Positions 1-8,627 of a DNA stretch of 64,000 nucleotides are shown here, one piece after another. Numbering within the stretch: position 1 is the stretch's first letter; the number at the start of each line of letters is the position of its first letter. The notes beneath the pieces were generated by a model. It saw nothing but the letters and a program-made list of their open reading frames with translations. It searched no databases and was not told where the DNA came from. The DNA is from Desulfovulcanus ferrireducens (GTDB taxonomy: Bacteria > Desulfobacterota > Desulfovibrionia > Desulfovibrionales > Desulfonatronovibrionaceae): assembly GCF_018704065.1 (NCBI RefSeq), contig NZ_JAGUQP010000013.1, forward strand, positions 1-64,000, read 5' to 3'. The position numbers were made by a program, and so were the translations under genes.

Positions 1-353
1 GACCAAAAGCTGAGTTACGGTGTCTTGATGCACCAGAAAGTTGAACGGTCTGTCACGCCTAAATTCTTATTTCTTTATCTCTTAAATTTGAAAACAGGTG
101 ATGTAAACATACGAGAAAGTTGAGTTACCATAACTATCAACAATAAAAAGAATATTCATTTATGCTAAATGTACCATTATGCTCTGCCCGCAAGCAAGTT
201 TTTTGCCCCGTTGAATCCAGCAAACCGTGGCTGGCTTTTGCCAGTATTCAACTGGGGTAGATGGGTCCGGGCATTTGCACCAGCTTGAAAGAAATCAGGA
301 TTGAAAAAATTATGAAAATTTGTTCTCTGATTAAGGTTTGGGCACAGAAAAGT
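1..353. repeat. Family A repeat copy (A1) and flanking non-coding DNA
   Basis: This gene-free stretch holds a family A element from about 125 to 348. Its right part nearly matches the copy at 2812-3158, including the hairpin module at about 210-260 and the run around 275-340. The right end is degenerate: CACAG at 343-347 where other copies read CACAGGCTC or CACAGACTC. It stops just before the stop codon of the neighbouring minus-strand transporter gene. The left boundary cannot be set because 1-125 has no second copy in the window. Confidence 0.7.
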
Positions 354-1244
354 TTAATCCTCCCAGGCCGATTTGTCTTCCTTGGGTTCCACATGTATGT
401 TTACGTGAGCATTGGGCAGTCTCTTTTGTATATTCTCTTCAATCTTACAGCACAAATCATGGGCCTCTTTGACACTTTTTTGACCTGAAACAAGCATATG
501 AAAATCAATAAATCGTCTAACACCGGACTTTCTTGTCCTTAAACCGTGATAATGAACCCCATCACCAGCGGATTCTCTTATTGTCTGGTCAATGGTTTGC
601 AACTCATCTTCGGGCAGGGACCTGTCCATTAAGCCCAACACGGAGCGCTTTATCAACGAATACCCGGAACACATAATATTTAAGGCCACTAAAATCGCAA
701 TGATCGGATCTAAAATAACCCATTCCGGTATGAAATAAATTATGCCCACGCCAATAGTGACACCAAGAGACGTCCAGATATCGGTCATAAGATGTTTGGC
801 ATCGGCCTCCAGCGCTATGGAATCAAAAAGTTTGGCCCCTTTCAACATTATCTTTGCCACAACAAAGTTAATCAATGATGCAACCGTTACGACAAGCATA
901 CCCACCGGTAAATAATCCAATTTTTGTGGACTCTGAAACCTGTTTATCGCTGAAACTATAATGCTTATAGCAGCCACTATAATTAAACTTCCCTCGAATC
1001 CACTAGCAAAATATTCCGCTTTGTCATATCCGTAACTGTGTTTGTCATCGGCTGGCCGTGATGCAATGCTTATAGCCCACACCGTAGCAAGACTGGCAAC
1101 AAGGTTGATCAAAGATTCAGCTGCATCTGAATAGAAACCAATTGATGAGGTTAATAGATAGGCCCCAAATTTTAGAGCCAGAGTCAATATAGACGCTAAT
1201 ACAGATAATAATGCTATGTTGCGTGGAGGTAATTGCTTAACCAT
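354..1244 (-). CDS. Cation diffusion facilitator (CDF) family divalent-metal transporter
   Basis: A 296-residue inner-membrane protein with the usual CDF layout: about six transmembrane segments in residues 10-210, then a cytoplasmic ferredoxin-like dimerisation domain. CDF proteins export divalent metals (Fe, Zn, Mn, Co) by proton antiport. The helix-2 site reads SDAAESLIN, so E/N stand where E. coli FieF has D45/D49. The helix-5 site HLMTD keeps the His-x3-Asp pattern. The C-terminal domain has several histidines (GVHYHGL, DFHML, NIHVE). The altered helix-2 ligands leave metal specificity open. The gene stands alone, and its 3' end lies against a family A repeat. Confidence 0.9.
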   Translation of the reverse strand: MVKQLPPRNIALLSVLASILTLALKFGAYLLTSSIGFYSDAAESLINLVASLATVWAISIASRPADDKHSYGYDKAEYFASGFEGSLIIVAAISIIVSAINRFQSPQKLDYLPVGMLVVTVASLINFVVAKIMLKGAKLFDSIALEADAKHLMTDIWTSLGVTIGVGIIYFIPEWVILDPIIAILVALNIMCSGYSLIKRSVLGLMDRSLPEDELQTIDQTIRESAGDGVHYHGLRTRKSGVRRFIDFHMLVSGQKSVKEAHDLCCKIEENIQKRLPNAHVNIHVEPKEDKSAWED

Positions 1245-1392
1245 GTTTTAGATTTCAAAAAAACTAGAGATTTAATGTCCGTATAAAGAACCAATTTTTT
1301 TAATAAATAAAGCTCATCAGAAGACATTTTTTATTTGACAACACCAAATTGATCTGAAAATCTTTTCAAAAAAATAAACGTAATTATTGCTT

Positions 1393-2205
1393 ATGTCAAA
1401 AACCTGGATATGCTCAAAACTCCCAGAATTTGTTCGTGATGTGTTGCGTGATTTTTGCTTAGTCAGCCAGCAGCTTGAGCAAGAATTTCAGTACCTCGAT
1501 CAAACCGGGCAAATTCGTTTCCAATTTTTTAAGGATATTTTAGGGGAAAAGATGAATAAGGGCCAATTATGGCACTTAAAGGATACTGCTCATATTTTAT
1601 TTAAACATGACCCCAAGGCTAAACTGATAGGCCAATATCTCGATTGGTCTCTGGGATATATTTTTCATGAATGTATGAAGCTAAGAGAAGATGCCTATCA
1701 ACAGGAAAATTATCGACCCTGGTTTGAAGAGATCCAGTCGCAACAATCACTCAGCCCTGAAGAAAGGTTAATTACCCAAGAACTTCTCCAAGTCATTGAA
1801 CAAACCAAAGAAAGTATTGATCGCGAAGTAAAGAGAGTACGCTTTATCCAATTTCATTGTAGACGCCTGTTTATACTTTATTTACCATACCATAAGGACA
1901 ACCCATTGTTGGCCCGCTTTTTATTTGCCAGACATGAATTGGTCAAAAATGTCTTTAAAACCGGAGGTTATAACGAACTCATCCAGGCCATTTATGGCGA
2001 TGCTCCTGAACATATGTATATACTGGCTGCACAGAGCCTGCGTTTGGGAGGATGGATTGACGAAGCAAGACAAGCAATAAAGCAGGCCCATCAAATGGCT
2101 CCGAACAACAAACTTGTCTTGCAAGAGATGAAATTAATTGATAACAACTTAGAAAACAAAGGACCATTAAATGCCAAATTTCAAAATTATAGGAGGCTAT
2201 CATGA
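1393..2205 (+). CDS. Conserved hypothetical protein with a C-terminal TPR-like helical hairpin
   Basis: A 270-residue soluble protein of unknown function. I start it at ATG 1393; an in-frame TTG lies two codons upstream, and neither has a clear Shine-Dalgarno site. Residues 1-190 are rich in charged and aromatic residues and look mainly helical. Around residues 215-250 a pattern like YILAAQSLRLGGWIDEARQA resembles a tetratricopeptide helix pair. The stop overlaps the start of the LysM lipoprotein gene by four bases (ATGA), so the two are probably translationally coupled. No signal peptide is seen. Confidence 0.8.
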   Translation: MSKTWICSKLPEFVRDVLRDFCLVSQQLEQEFQYLDQTGQIRFQFFKDILGEKMNKGQLWHLKDTAHILFKHDPKAKLIGQYLDWSLGYIFHECMKLREDAYQQENYRPWFEEIQSQQSLSPEERLITQELLQVIEQTKESIDREVKRVRFIQFHCRRLFILYLPYHKDNPLLARFLFARHELVKNVFKTGGYNELIQAIYGDAPEHMYILAAQSLRLGGWIDEARQAIKQAHQMAPNNKLVLQEMKLIDNNLENKGPLNAKFQNYRRLS

Positions 2206-2708
2206 GAAAATTATTTTTTATTGCTTTATTTGCAACGAGCCTGCTGGCCTTTGGTTGCGCCAAAAAGCAGGTAAAAGCCACGCCCGCGGAGCCACCAGCT
2301 CAGGTACAAGAACAAATAACTCAACCTGCGCCTCAACCTGCTGTTCAGCCTGAACCTGAGCAAAAACAAGTTGTTCAGCCAACCCCCATGGAAATTTATG
2401 AAAGCACTTATGCTTCTCTCCCTACCGAGCACAAGGTAGTCAAAGGAGAGTGTTTATGGTGGATTGCCGAATACAAGCAAATTTACAACGATCCATTTAT
2501 GTGGCCATTGATTTACAAGGCTAACAGGGACCAAATAAAAAATCCTGATCTTATCTACCCCAATCAAGTTTTTGTCATTCCTAGAGATTTCACTCTTGAC
2601 GAACTCAAGGAAAGTCGACGCCAGGCTGGTGCTCCAAAACCTTATTTACCACCTGAAAATGCCAATTTGCCTGCAAAATTACGAGCGGATCTAGGATGGA
2701 GCTTCTAA
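2202..2708 (+). CDS. LysM-domain lipoprotein
   Basis: A 168-residue lipoprotein. The signal peptide ends in lipobox LAFGC (Cys19). A Pro/Gln/Glu-rich linker (about residues 25-68) leads to a LysM-like domain (about 76-130: EHKVVKGECLWWIAEY, then YPNQVFVIP), which in known proteins binds peptidoglycan glycan chains. It is therefore probably membrane-anchored and wall-associated in the periplasm. AGGAGG lies 5 bases before the ATG, inside the end of the upstream gene. A strong intrinsic terminator follows at 2741-2780, closing a two-gene operon. Confidence 0.9.
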   Translation: MRKLFFIALFATSLLAFGCAKKQVKATPAEPPAQVQEQITQPAPQPAVQPEPEQKQVVQPTPMEIYESTYASLPTEHKVVKGECLWWIAEYKQIYNDPFMWPLIYKANRDQIKNPDLIYPNQVFVIPRDFTLDELKESRRQAGAPKPYLPPENANLPAKLRADLGWSF

Positions 2709-2740
2709 TAGAGAAAATATTTTATAATTAATATCAAAAA

Positions 2741-2780
2741 CAAAGCCCCATCCTGGGTAGGGATGGGGCTTTGTTTTTAA
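2741..2780 (+). terminator. Rho-independent terminator after the LysM lipoprotein gene
   Basis: A perfect 13-bp stem, 2741-2753 paired with 2761-2773 (CAAAGCCCCATCC / GGATGGGGCTTTG), with a 7-base loop, followed by a T run at 2774-2778. The flanking A and T runs would allow it to work on both strands. Confidence 0.95.
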
Positions 2781-2811
2781 AAATCTGCTCAAACCATACC
2801 TTCACGCCCTA

Positions 2812-3158
2812 GAGCCTGTGGTAAAACTCCATTTTAACCGTTGATAGAAATCCTGGTTTCTTGAAAGCATTGCAAATGGCTGGCTAAGCCATCTTGGCGA
2901 AGCTAGCGAATAAGCAGAGCATCGGGGTGATAAAGCTAAATATCCGGGACTATTTGCCATAACTATCATCCCAAATGCCCTATTATGTTCTGCCCCCAAG
3001 CAAGCTTTTTGCCCCGTTGAATCCAGCGAAGCGTGGCTGGCTTTTGCCAGTATTCAACTGGGGTAGATGGGTCCAGGCATTTGCACCAGCTTGAAAGATA
3101 TCAGGATTGAAAAAAATTATGAAAATTTGTCCTCTGGTTAAGGTTTGGTCACAGGCTC
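2812..3158 (+). repeat. Family A element (A2), full length with type I ends
   Basis: The fullest type I copy, 347 bp. Its ends are perfect inverted 9-mers, GAGCCTGTG (2812-2820) and CACAGGCTC (3150-3158), and the inverted similarity continues imperfectly for about 70-80 bp. The inside holds a GCATTGCAAATGG...CATCTTGGCGAAG block, a central AT-rich part and a stem-loop module at 3012-3063 (CCCC-GTTGAAT against ATTCAAC-x-GGGG). No coding sequence and no convincing target duplication are seen. Confidence 0.85.
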
Positions 3159-3452
3159 AAAAATATTTGGTGTTAGAGATATGGAGAAAAAAATATGTTT
3201 TTAGTCAAATTGACCTGCTTGACAAAGATGACCGTTCTGACTCACTAATTAAATGAAAGGAGTTGTTAAACCCTCAAAATACACGTAGCGTTTTTATTCA
3301 GACTAGTATCAACTGTTCCAGAAGTTACTCTTTAAAATTCTCACATTCTGGACCAAAAGACTGTATTTATTACTATGTCAGGCCATAATAAACAAACTAA
3401 CAACATCCTTTGCTTTAGTTTTAGGTAAATTTCATGCAAACGGAGGAAAGTT
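3159..3452. other. Intergenic leader before the small lipoprotein gene
   Basis: About 290 bp between element A2 and the lipoprotein ATG. It is A+T-rich and probably holds the promoter, but I see no single convincing -35/-10 pair. Nothing else was recognised. Confidence 0.4.
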
Positions 3453-3950
3453 ATGAAACTAAAATCATTGATTCTGATTGCCGCAACCCTATTACTCTTT
3501 GGTTGTGCAACTCTAACAAAGGGGCCTGAACCTTCATCTCCCGAACCTGAAACGACTCCTCCACCAGCTCCGGAAAATACCAACAGTTACTATGATTTTG
3601 ATGATATTCCAATACCAAATGAAATGAAATTGGATCCCAAAAAATCGATCCTATTTGAAACCCCGGATATGAAGGCTGGAGCAGTCGTATTTAAAGGAAG
3701 AGTAGATGCTGTATCGTTGTTCAACTTCTTTTTAGCCAATATGCCCAAAGAAAACTGGAACATGCGCAGTTATTTTAAATATGGTCGTTATATTATGGTT
3801 TTTGAAAAACCAAACAAAGATTGCATCATAAGAATCATCGACCATCCGATTACAACTGAATTGCAGATATGGGTCGCTCCAAGATTCCGGCAAAAGTTGG
3901 GTCATTTTAGTGATTCACCGGAAAATCTAGAAAAGAATCTTTCCCAATGA
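3453..3950 (+). CDS. Conserved small lipoprotein upstream of coaBC
   Basis: A 165-residue predicted lipoprotein. Its signal peptide ends in LLFGC (Cys18), followed by a Pro/Glu-rich linker to about residue 45. A compact alpha/beta domain follows, with the patterns VVFKGRVDAVSLFNFF and ENWNMRSYFKYGRYIMVFEKP. The strand-helix-strand order resembles small periplasmic domains that combine a lowered-energy surface strand with a helix, but I cannot name a family. GGAGGA lies 7 bases before ATG 3453. Its stop overlaps the coaBC start by four bases (ATGA), so the two are coupled although their functions look unrelated. Confidence 0.85.
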   Translation: MKLKSLILIAATLLLFGCATLTKGPEPSSPEPETTPPPAPENTNSYYDFDDIPIPNEMKLDPKKSILFETPDMKAGAVVFKGRVDAVSLFNFFLANMPKENWNMRSYFKYGRYIMVFEKPNKDCIIRIIDHPITTELQIWVAPRFRQKLGHFSDSPENLEKNLSQ

Positions 3951-5158
3951 AGAACTCGTTTCCGCTTTTCACCCATTATTACGGTAAAAGGGCACATTTG
4001 GGAATATGCGGAAGTATTGCCGCGTATAAAATACTTGACCTGCTTCGTTTACTTCTAAAGTCCAATTTAGATGTTGGCGTAACCTTAACAAAATCTGGGA
4101 GCGAGTTTATCCCTGCGCTGAACTTTCAGGCCCTGGGTGCGGATCCTGTCTTTACGCAGGACGATCTCCTTCAGTCAACTTTTGCCCATTTGGCCCCCGG
4201 ACAAACTGCACATACTTTACTCATTGCTCCGGCAACAGCAAATATTTTGGCCAAAGCAGCACATGGCATTGCAGACGATCTTTTGAGCACGCAAATAGTA
4301 TCTTTTCCCGGTCCAATAATTTTTGCTCCGGCCATGAATCCAAAGATGTGGCATAGTCCTGCGACAAAAGAAAATTGGCAAAAACTAAAATCGCGCGGCT
4401 ATATCTGCATTGAACCGGGTGAAGGTCATGTTGCTTGTGGTGATACCGGTCAAGGACGTCTACCATCAATTGAAAATATTTACTTTCCCGCATTAAAAGC
4501 CATAACCCCTCAAGATCTCATAAATAAAAAAATACTTATTACCTGTGGTCCAACTCGAGAATATTTCGATCAGGTTCGGTTTTGGTCAAATCCATCCACA
4601 GGCAAAATGGGTCTGGCCTTGAGTTTAGCTGCCTGGCTTCGTGGCGCCGAAGTCCACCTGGTTCATGGACCTATAAATGTTTTGCCACTACCCGGACTAA
4701 ATTTATATCCAGCCCACTCGGCCAAAGAAATGTATGCCGTGTGTATGGATTTATGGCCAAACATGGATATGGGTTGTTTTACAGCGGCAGTAGCTGACTT
4801 TTCCCCTGAGTCCTGTCCGGTTCCGAAATTTAAGAAGTCAGATACCCGGCAGCTAAAAATAACATTTACCAAAAACAAGGATATCCTGGCTACCATTGGA
4901 AATTTAAAAACCAAAGCACAAAAATTAATTGGCTTTGCAGCAGAGGCTGAAAGTCTTCATCACAACTGCCTGCAAAAACTTAAGAAAAAAAACCTGGATC
5001 TCATTATTGGCAACCTGATAACGGATGAGGATTCAGCTTTTGCCAGCGATCAAAACAGGGTATATGTTTTAGACCGTACTAACAGACAGGAAAGTTGGCC
5101 TTTACTTCCCAAAACAGAGGTAGCCTGGAGGATTTGGGATTGGATTTTAACTCTTTAG
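3947..5158 (+). CDS. coaBC: Bifunctional phosphopantothenoylcysteine decarboxylase / phosphopantothenate-cysteine ligase
   Basis: A 403-residue CoA-pathway enzyme that joins cysteine to 4'-phosphopantothenate (CoaB) and decarboxylates the product to 4'-phosphopantetheine (CoaC). The N-terminal flavoprotein domain shows GICGSIAAYK, APATANILAKAAHGIADD, the substrate clamp PAMNPKMW and the ACGDTGQGR motif with the conserved Cys. The CoaB half begins near residue 185 with ILITCGPTREYFDQVRFWSN and PSTGKMG, followed by TAAVADF. The length is normal. CoaX, another enzyme of this pathway, is at 52793-53566. Confidence 0.95.
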   Translation: MKNSFPLFTHYYGKRAHLGICGSIAAYKILDLLRLLLKSNLDVGVTLTKSGSEFIPALNFQALGADPVFTQDDLLQSTFAHLAPGQTAHTLLIAPATANILAKAAHGIADDLLSTQIVSFPGPIIFAPAMNPKMWHSPATKENWQKLKSRGYICIEPGEGHVACGDTGQGRLPSIENIYFPALKAITPQDLINKKILITCGPTREYFDQVRFWSNPSTGKMGLALSLAAWLRGAEVHLVHGPINVLPLPGLNLYPAHSAKEMYAVCMDLWPNMDMGCFTAAVADFSPESCPVPKFKKSDTRQLKITFTKNKDILATIGNLKTKAQKLIGFAAEAESLHHNCLQKLKKKNLDLIIGNLITDEDSAFASDQNRVYVLDRTNRQESWPLLPKTEVAWRIWDWILTL

Positions 5159-5739
5159 ACATTTCAGAAAATAGCCGAGTTTTAACTCAACTTGGGCTCA
5201 AATACTTCCTTGCCGATCCTGAACCACCAAAGCCAAAAAAAACATCTTCTCCCTCAACACCCAACGACCAGAACGCTTCTTTTATCTTACCTAAAAATAT
5301 AAAATTAAAACTAAGTAAACTTTTGAGACCAGCCTACACTCTATGGATATATGCTGGTTTTACCTATGACCTCTCCATAGAAGAGGTAACAGACAGGAAG
5401 CGACTTATAAGAAGCATTGTTCATCAAGTGCACGACAAGCTCAATTGGCCTCAGGGTTCGATAACCTTTTGGCCAGTATTTAACTTTAAAAATGACAATC
5501 TTGCTCCAGATATCCAATTATTTCAGTATGGTCTGGAGCAAATCAAGCCAATTTATATTTTTTGTTTCGGAAAAGATGCCTTCAAAACCTTGTTCCCTGA
5601 CCAAGACTTTGAGATTAAGAAATTTTATTATGGTTCTTATCTAGTCCAGGCTTTGCCAGATTTTGATCAACTGCTTCCAGATAATCGTGAGTTAAAAAAT
5701 TTGGTTTGGCAAACATTAAAAAAATACACTCCCCAATAA
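5140..5739 (+). CDS. Conserved hypothetical protein following coaBC, weakly uracil-glycosylase-like
   Basis: About 199 residues. I choose TTG 5140 because GGAGG at 5127-5131 lies 8 bases upstream; an in-frame TTG at 5095 is possible but lacks such a site. The gene overlaps the end of coaBC by 19 bases. After a Pro/Ser-rich segment the protein has SITFWPVFNFKN and IYIFCFGKDAFKTLF. The FWP pattern and the FCFGKDA strand-loop faintly recall the uracil-DNA-glycosylase fold, but no catalytic motif is clear. The function is unknown. Confidence 0.7.
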   Translation: MDFNSLDISENSRVLTQLGLKYFLADPEPPKPKKTSSPSTPNDQNASFILPKNIKLKLSKLLRPAYTLWIYAGFTYDLSIEEVTDRKRLIRSIVHQVHDKLNWPQGSITFWPVFNFKNDNLAPDIQLFQYGLEQIKPIYIFCFGKDAFKTLFPDQDFEIKKFYYGSYLVQALPDFDQLLPDNRELKNLVWQTLKKYTPQ

Positions 5740-5744
5740 AAATT

Positions 5745-5835
5745 AGTCGGTGAATGAGGGGATGGGAAGATGGGTAAATGGGTCAATGAGTAAATGGGTA
5801 GATAGGGGGAAGAGTAGGGAGGAGATGGATGATAT
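5745..5835. repeat. Low-complexity G/A-rich tract with ATGGGTAAATG-like units
   Basis: About 90 bp of imperfect short repeats (ATGGGTAAATGGGTCAATGA and similar) right after the unknown gene. Such tracts often arise by replication slippage. No gene, and no other function is evident. Confidence 0.6.
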
Positions 5836-5852
5836 GAAAATGACTTTTGAAA

Positions 5853-6147
5853 CTCAACTTTCTGACATGATTAACATCCTAAAATTACTTCACAATTGAA
5901 GAGTGCATTTTCTGAAATGCATTACAAACGGGTTGGGTAACACATCTTGGCGAAGATTGCGGAAGTGCTGTGCATAGGGAGGTTATTCCATCGAACTTTC
6001 GAAACCCATCATAACAACAAAAAAGGCATTAAATAATATTCTATTGACTAACCCCATTATGCACAGCCCGCAAGCAAGCCTTAGATGTGTCCAAGTCTTT
6101 GTTAGGATTGAAGAAAATGAGCTCGCAAATTAACTCAGAAAGTTAAG
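5853..6147 (+). mobile_element. Family A element (A3), type II ends with near-perfect 8-bp target duplication
   Basis: A 295-bp non-coding element. The outer parts are inverted (CTCAACTTTCTGA at the left; TCAGAAAGTTAAG at the right), and the flanks are TTTTGAAA (5845-5852) and TTTTGAGA (6148-6155), a 7/8 match. The inside shares with A2 the GCATT-CAAA-GGG and CATCTTGGCGAAG block and the ATTATGCACAGCCCGCAAGCAAG block, but it lacks the stem-loop module. It has no transposase, so it would be a non-autonomous MITE-like element. Confidence 0.8.
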
Positions 6148-6155
6148 TTTTGAGA

Positions 6156-6384
6156 TTTTAGAAGCTTGGCCAATGCAGAAGGAGCAGAGTGGTGCATGGA
6201 TGTTTCCCCTGACCCTTACCACTTAATTCACCCCTTATCTTCAGTCTAATTATGATTGAATTATTTTTTTTTAATTGATAAACGCACGCATTCGTTTTTT
6301 GCGTTATGTATTGGTCAAACTCAAAACATAAAGTTAACATTCGTACTTTCATCCAATAAAAAATTATAAGATTAGGAGTAGTTA
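6156..6384. other. Intergenic leader of the epimerase gene
   Basis: About 230 A+T-rich bases with no gene that I can support. AGGAG at 6375-6379 serves the ATG at 6385. Confidence 0.4.
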
Positions 6385-7392
6385 ATGAAGGTTTTAGTCA
6401 CTGGGGCTGCAGGATTTATAGGTTTTCACTTGTCTAAAAAATTCTTAAATGAAGGGATTAAAGTAATAGGAGTAGACAACCTTAATGATTATTACTCTGT
6501 CCAGCTTAAAAAGGATCGTCTGGCTCAACTCGTTGACAATCCCGACTTTAGTTTTCATCAACTGGACATTGCCGATAAAACCGGACTGATGGAACTATTT
6601 AGAAAGGAAAGTATAACACATGTTGTTAATCTTGCCGCGCAGGCAGGAGTAAGATACAGTATCGAAAATCCAATGGCTTATGTTGAGTCAAATATCGTAG
6701 GTTTTGCCAATATCCTTGAATGCTGCCGGCATAACTCTATAAAGCACCTTGTTTTTGCTTCATCAAGTTCTGTTTACGGATTAAACACCAAAATGCCCTT
6801 CAGTGTTCATGACAACGTCGACCACCCAATCAGTCTTTACGCGGCAAGCAAAAAGGCCAACGAATTAATGGCTCATTCTTATGCATATTTATATAAACTT
6901 CCTTGCACAGGCCTGCGTTTTTTTACTGTCTACGGACCATGGGGCAGACCAGACATGGCCTTATTCTTGTTTACCAAGGCGATTTTAGAAGGAAAACCAA
7001 TCAAAGTCTTCAACTACGGCAACATGCAAAGAGACTTCACATATATAGATGACATTATCGAGGGTGTGTACCGAGTAACCCTACACATACCTAAACCCAA
7101 CCCAGACTGGTCGGGCTCACAACCAGACCCGAGCTCAAGCCCAGCACCGTACAAGATTTACAATATCGGAAACAACAACAGCGTTTCTTTAAACCATTTC
7201 ATTGAAACCATTGAAAAACATTTAAACAAAAAAGCAGTTAAAGAGCTTTTACCACTCCAGCCTGGTGACGTGCCAAAAACTTACGCCGACGTTGACGACC
7301 TCCAGCGTGATGTTGGCTTCAAACCAGATACCCCGATAGATTATGGCATAGAGCAGTTTATAATTTGGTATAAAAAATATTATCAGATATAA
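6385..7392 (+). CDS. NAD-dependent epimerase, UDP-glucuronate 4-epimerase type
   Basis: A 335-residue extended short-chain dehydrogenase. The Rossmann NAD site GAAGFIGFH starts at residue 8; the catalytic Ser lies in SSSSVYG and the YxxxK pair in [21 protein letters not shown] and [15 protein letters not shown] are typical of the UDP-glucuronate/galacturonate epimerases of capsule and LPS loci. It most likely converts UDP-GlcA to UDP-GalA in the cytoplasm for surface polysaccharide. It lies 19 bases upstream of the next small gene and close to the par locus. Confidence 0.9.
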   Translation: MKVLVTGAAGFIGFHLSKKFLNEGIKVIGVDNLNDYYSVQLKKDRLAQLVDNPDFSFHQLDIADKTGLMELFRKESITHVVNLAAQAGVRYSIENPMAYVESNIVGFANILECCRHNSIKHLVFASSSSVYGLNTKMPFSVHDNVDHPISLYAASKKANELMAHSYAYLYKLPCTGLRFFTVYGPWGRPDMALFLFTKAILEGKPIKVFNYGNMQRDFTYIDDIIEGVYRVTLHIPKPNPDWSGSQPDPSSSPAPYKIYNIGNNNSVSLNHFIETIEKHLNKKAVKELLPLQPGDVPKTYADVDDLQRDVGFKPDTPIDYGIEQFIIWYKKYYQI

Positions 7393-7411
7393 ACACCAAG
7401 AAGGATGAGAA

Positions 7412-7699
7412 ATGGCTCTCAAAACTTTAAAAAAGGAATTGACACAAGTTTTCGAACTTATCAAAAAGCCATCCCAAGAGGGAATACTGCCGAACCTAGA
7501 CCATGTACAAAAATTCAATCGTTTAGCAACTAGGATGCACACCCTGGCAGACGACGAATGGGCAGAAGAATGTGAAGACTTCGCCCATTTAGCCAAACAA
7601 CTCTTACAGGCTGTAAACCAGGGCGACCTACAAACTGCCGTAATGCTAGTAGAATCTATCAACGACGCCCAGTCTTTCTGCCACAAATTTTACAGATAA
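7412..7699 (+). CDS. Small helical protein, possibly XXXCH-type
   Basis: A 95-residue, mostly helical protein with many charged residues. The C-terminus SINDAQSFCHKFYR has a Cys-His pair that recalls the small XXXCH-domain proteins of Desulfovibrio relatives; this assignment is tentative. It has no signal peptide or membrane segment. It follows the epimerase gene by 19 bases and ends 8 bases before the parS palindrome. The role is unknown. Confidence 0.75.
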   Translation: MALKTLKKELTQVFELIKKPSQEGILPNLDHVQKFNRLATRMHTLADDEWAEECEDFAHLAKQLLQAVNQGDLQTAVMLVESINDAQSFCHKFYR

Positions 7700-7707
7700 T
7701 TTTAAAT

Positions 7708-7723
7708 TGTTTCACGTGAAACA
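7708..7723. promoter_or_regulatory. parS: parS centromere site (ParB-binding palindrome)
   Basis: TGTTTCACGTGAAACA is an exact match to the bacterial parS consensus. The perfect palindrome extends to 26 bp (7703-7728). It lies 52 bases before the parA start and 1.4 kb before parB. By known ParABS biology, ParB loads and spreads from here to segregate the origin region. No second copy was noticed in the window. Confidence 0.97.
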
Positions 7724-7775
7724 ATTTATTTAAACAGATCTAAATTCACCTAATTTAAGTAAGAGAGGGGGCTAA

Positions 7776-8546
7776 GTGAACGCAAAAAGGATAGTGGTAG
7801 CAAATCAAAAAGGGGGTGTTGGCAAGACAACGACGGCTGTAAACTTGGCCGCCTCGTTGGCTGTAATGGAAAAAAAGGTTCTCTTGGTTGATTGTGATCC
7901 TCAGGCCAATGCTAGCAGTGGGTTGGGTTTAGATGTAAAAAAAATTGAGCAAAATCTATATACCGGCTTGATTGGCGAGAGTAAGCCACAAGAGATAATA
8001 CATGACACGAGCTTAAAATTTTTAAAAATTATCCCCTCATCACATGACCTGGTGGGTGCCGAGTTGGAACTTTTGGACAGGAGAGAGCGAGAATTTTACC
8101 TGTACAAATTAATTCGAGAAATAGAGAAAGATTTTGAGTACCTAATTTTTGACTGCCCACCTTCATTGGGTATAGTGACGGTAAATGCCTTATGCGCGGC
8201 TCAAAATTTACTCATTCCTCTACAATGTGAGTACTATGCTTTGGAAGGCATTGCTCAACTTTTACATACATATGAGCTCGTCAGGGCAAGACTTAATAGT
8301 GAATTAAATATTCTTGGGGTGTTGCTGACCATGTTTGACAAGCGAAATAATCTCTGCCACCAGGTTGCAACTGAAGTACGTGGATATTTTCGAGACAAAG
8401 TCTTTCAGACTATAATTCCTAGAAATGTGCGGTTGTCCGAGGCGCCTAGTTACGGCAAACCTGCAATTAGTTATGATATCAGGTCGACAGGGACCATTGC
8501 TTATTTGGAACTAGCCAGGGAATTGGTTAAAAAACTGGTAAGTTAG
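7776..8546 (+). CDS. parA: Chromosome-partitioning ATPase ParA (Soj)
   Basis: A 256-residue deviant-Walker ATPase that drives segregation of ParB-parS complexes on the nucleoid. The deviant Walker A is KGGVGKTTTAVNLA (signature Lys at about residue 12). Other motifs are VDCDPQANAS (switch I) and LIFDCPPSLG (Walker B). GTG 7776 is preceded by GAGAGGGGG. The stop TAG lies inside the first unit of a 23-bp tandem duplication. The length matches chromosomal, not plasmid, ParA proteins. Confidence 0.95.
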   Translation: MNAKRIVVANQKGGVGKTTTAVNLAASLAVMEKKVLLVDCDPQANASSGLGLDVKKIEQNLYTGLIGESKPQEIIHDTSLKFLKIIPSSHDLVGAELELLDRREREFYLYKLIREIEKDFEYLIFDCPPSLGIVTVNALCAAQNLLIPLQCEYYALEGIAQLLHTYELVRARLNSELNILGVLLTMFDKRNNLCHQVATEVRGYFRDKVFQTIIPRNVRLSEAPSYGKPAISYDIRSTGTIAYLELARELVKKLVS

Positions 8547-8580
8547 TAATAAGCGATCTGGTAAGTTAGTAATAAGCGAT
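8535..8580 (+). repeat. Perfect 23-bp tandem duplication across the parA stop codon
   Basis: Two identical 23-bp units, 8535-8557 and 8558-8580, each beginning CTGGTAAGTTAG. The first unit encodes the last three parA codons and the stop. The second is a downstream copy with an in-frame-looking but unused TAG. This looks like a recent slippage event. Confidence 0.95.
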
Positions 8581-8627
8581 AGGGGATGAGTGGATGAACA
8601 ATATTAAAACATCCACCCATTAACCCA

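Noticed and set aside
261-488. 75-residue plus-strand ORF
   Set aside because: It lies in repeat A1 and antisense to the CDF gene, with no ribosome site or protein-like pattern.
5745-5835. Possible CRISPR-like or regulatory tandem array
   Set aside because: Units are short, irregular and without spacers; best explained as slippage-derived low complexity.
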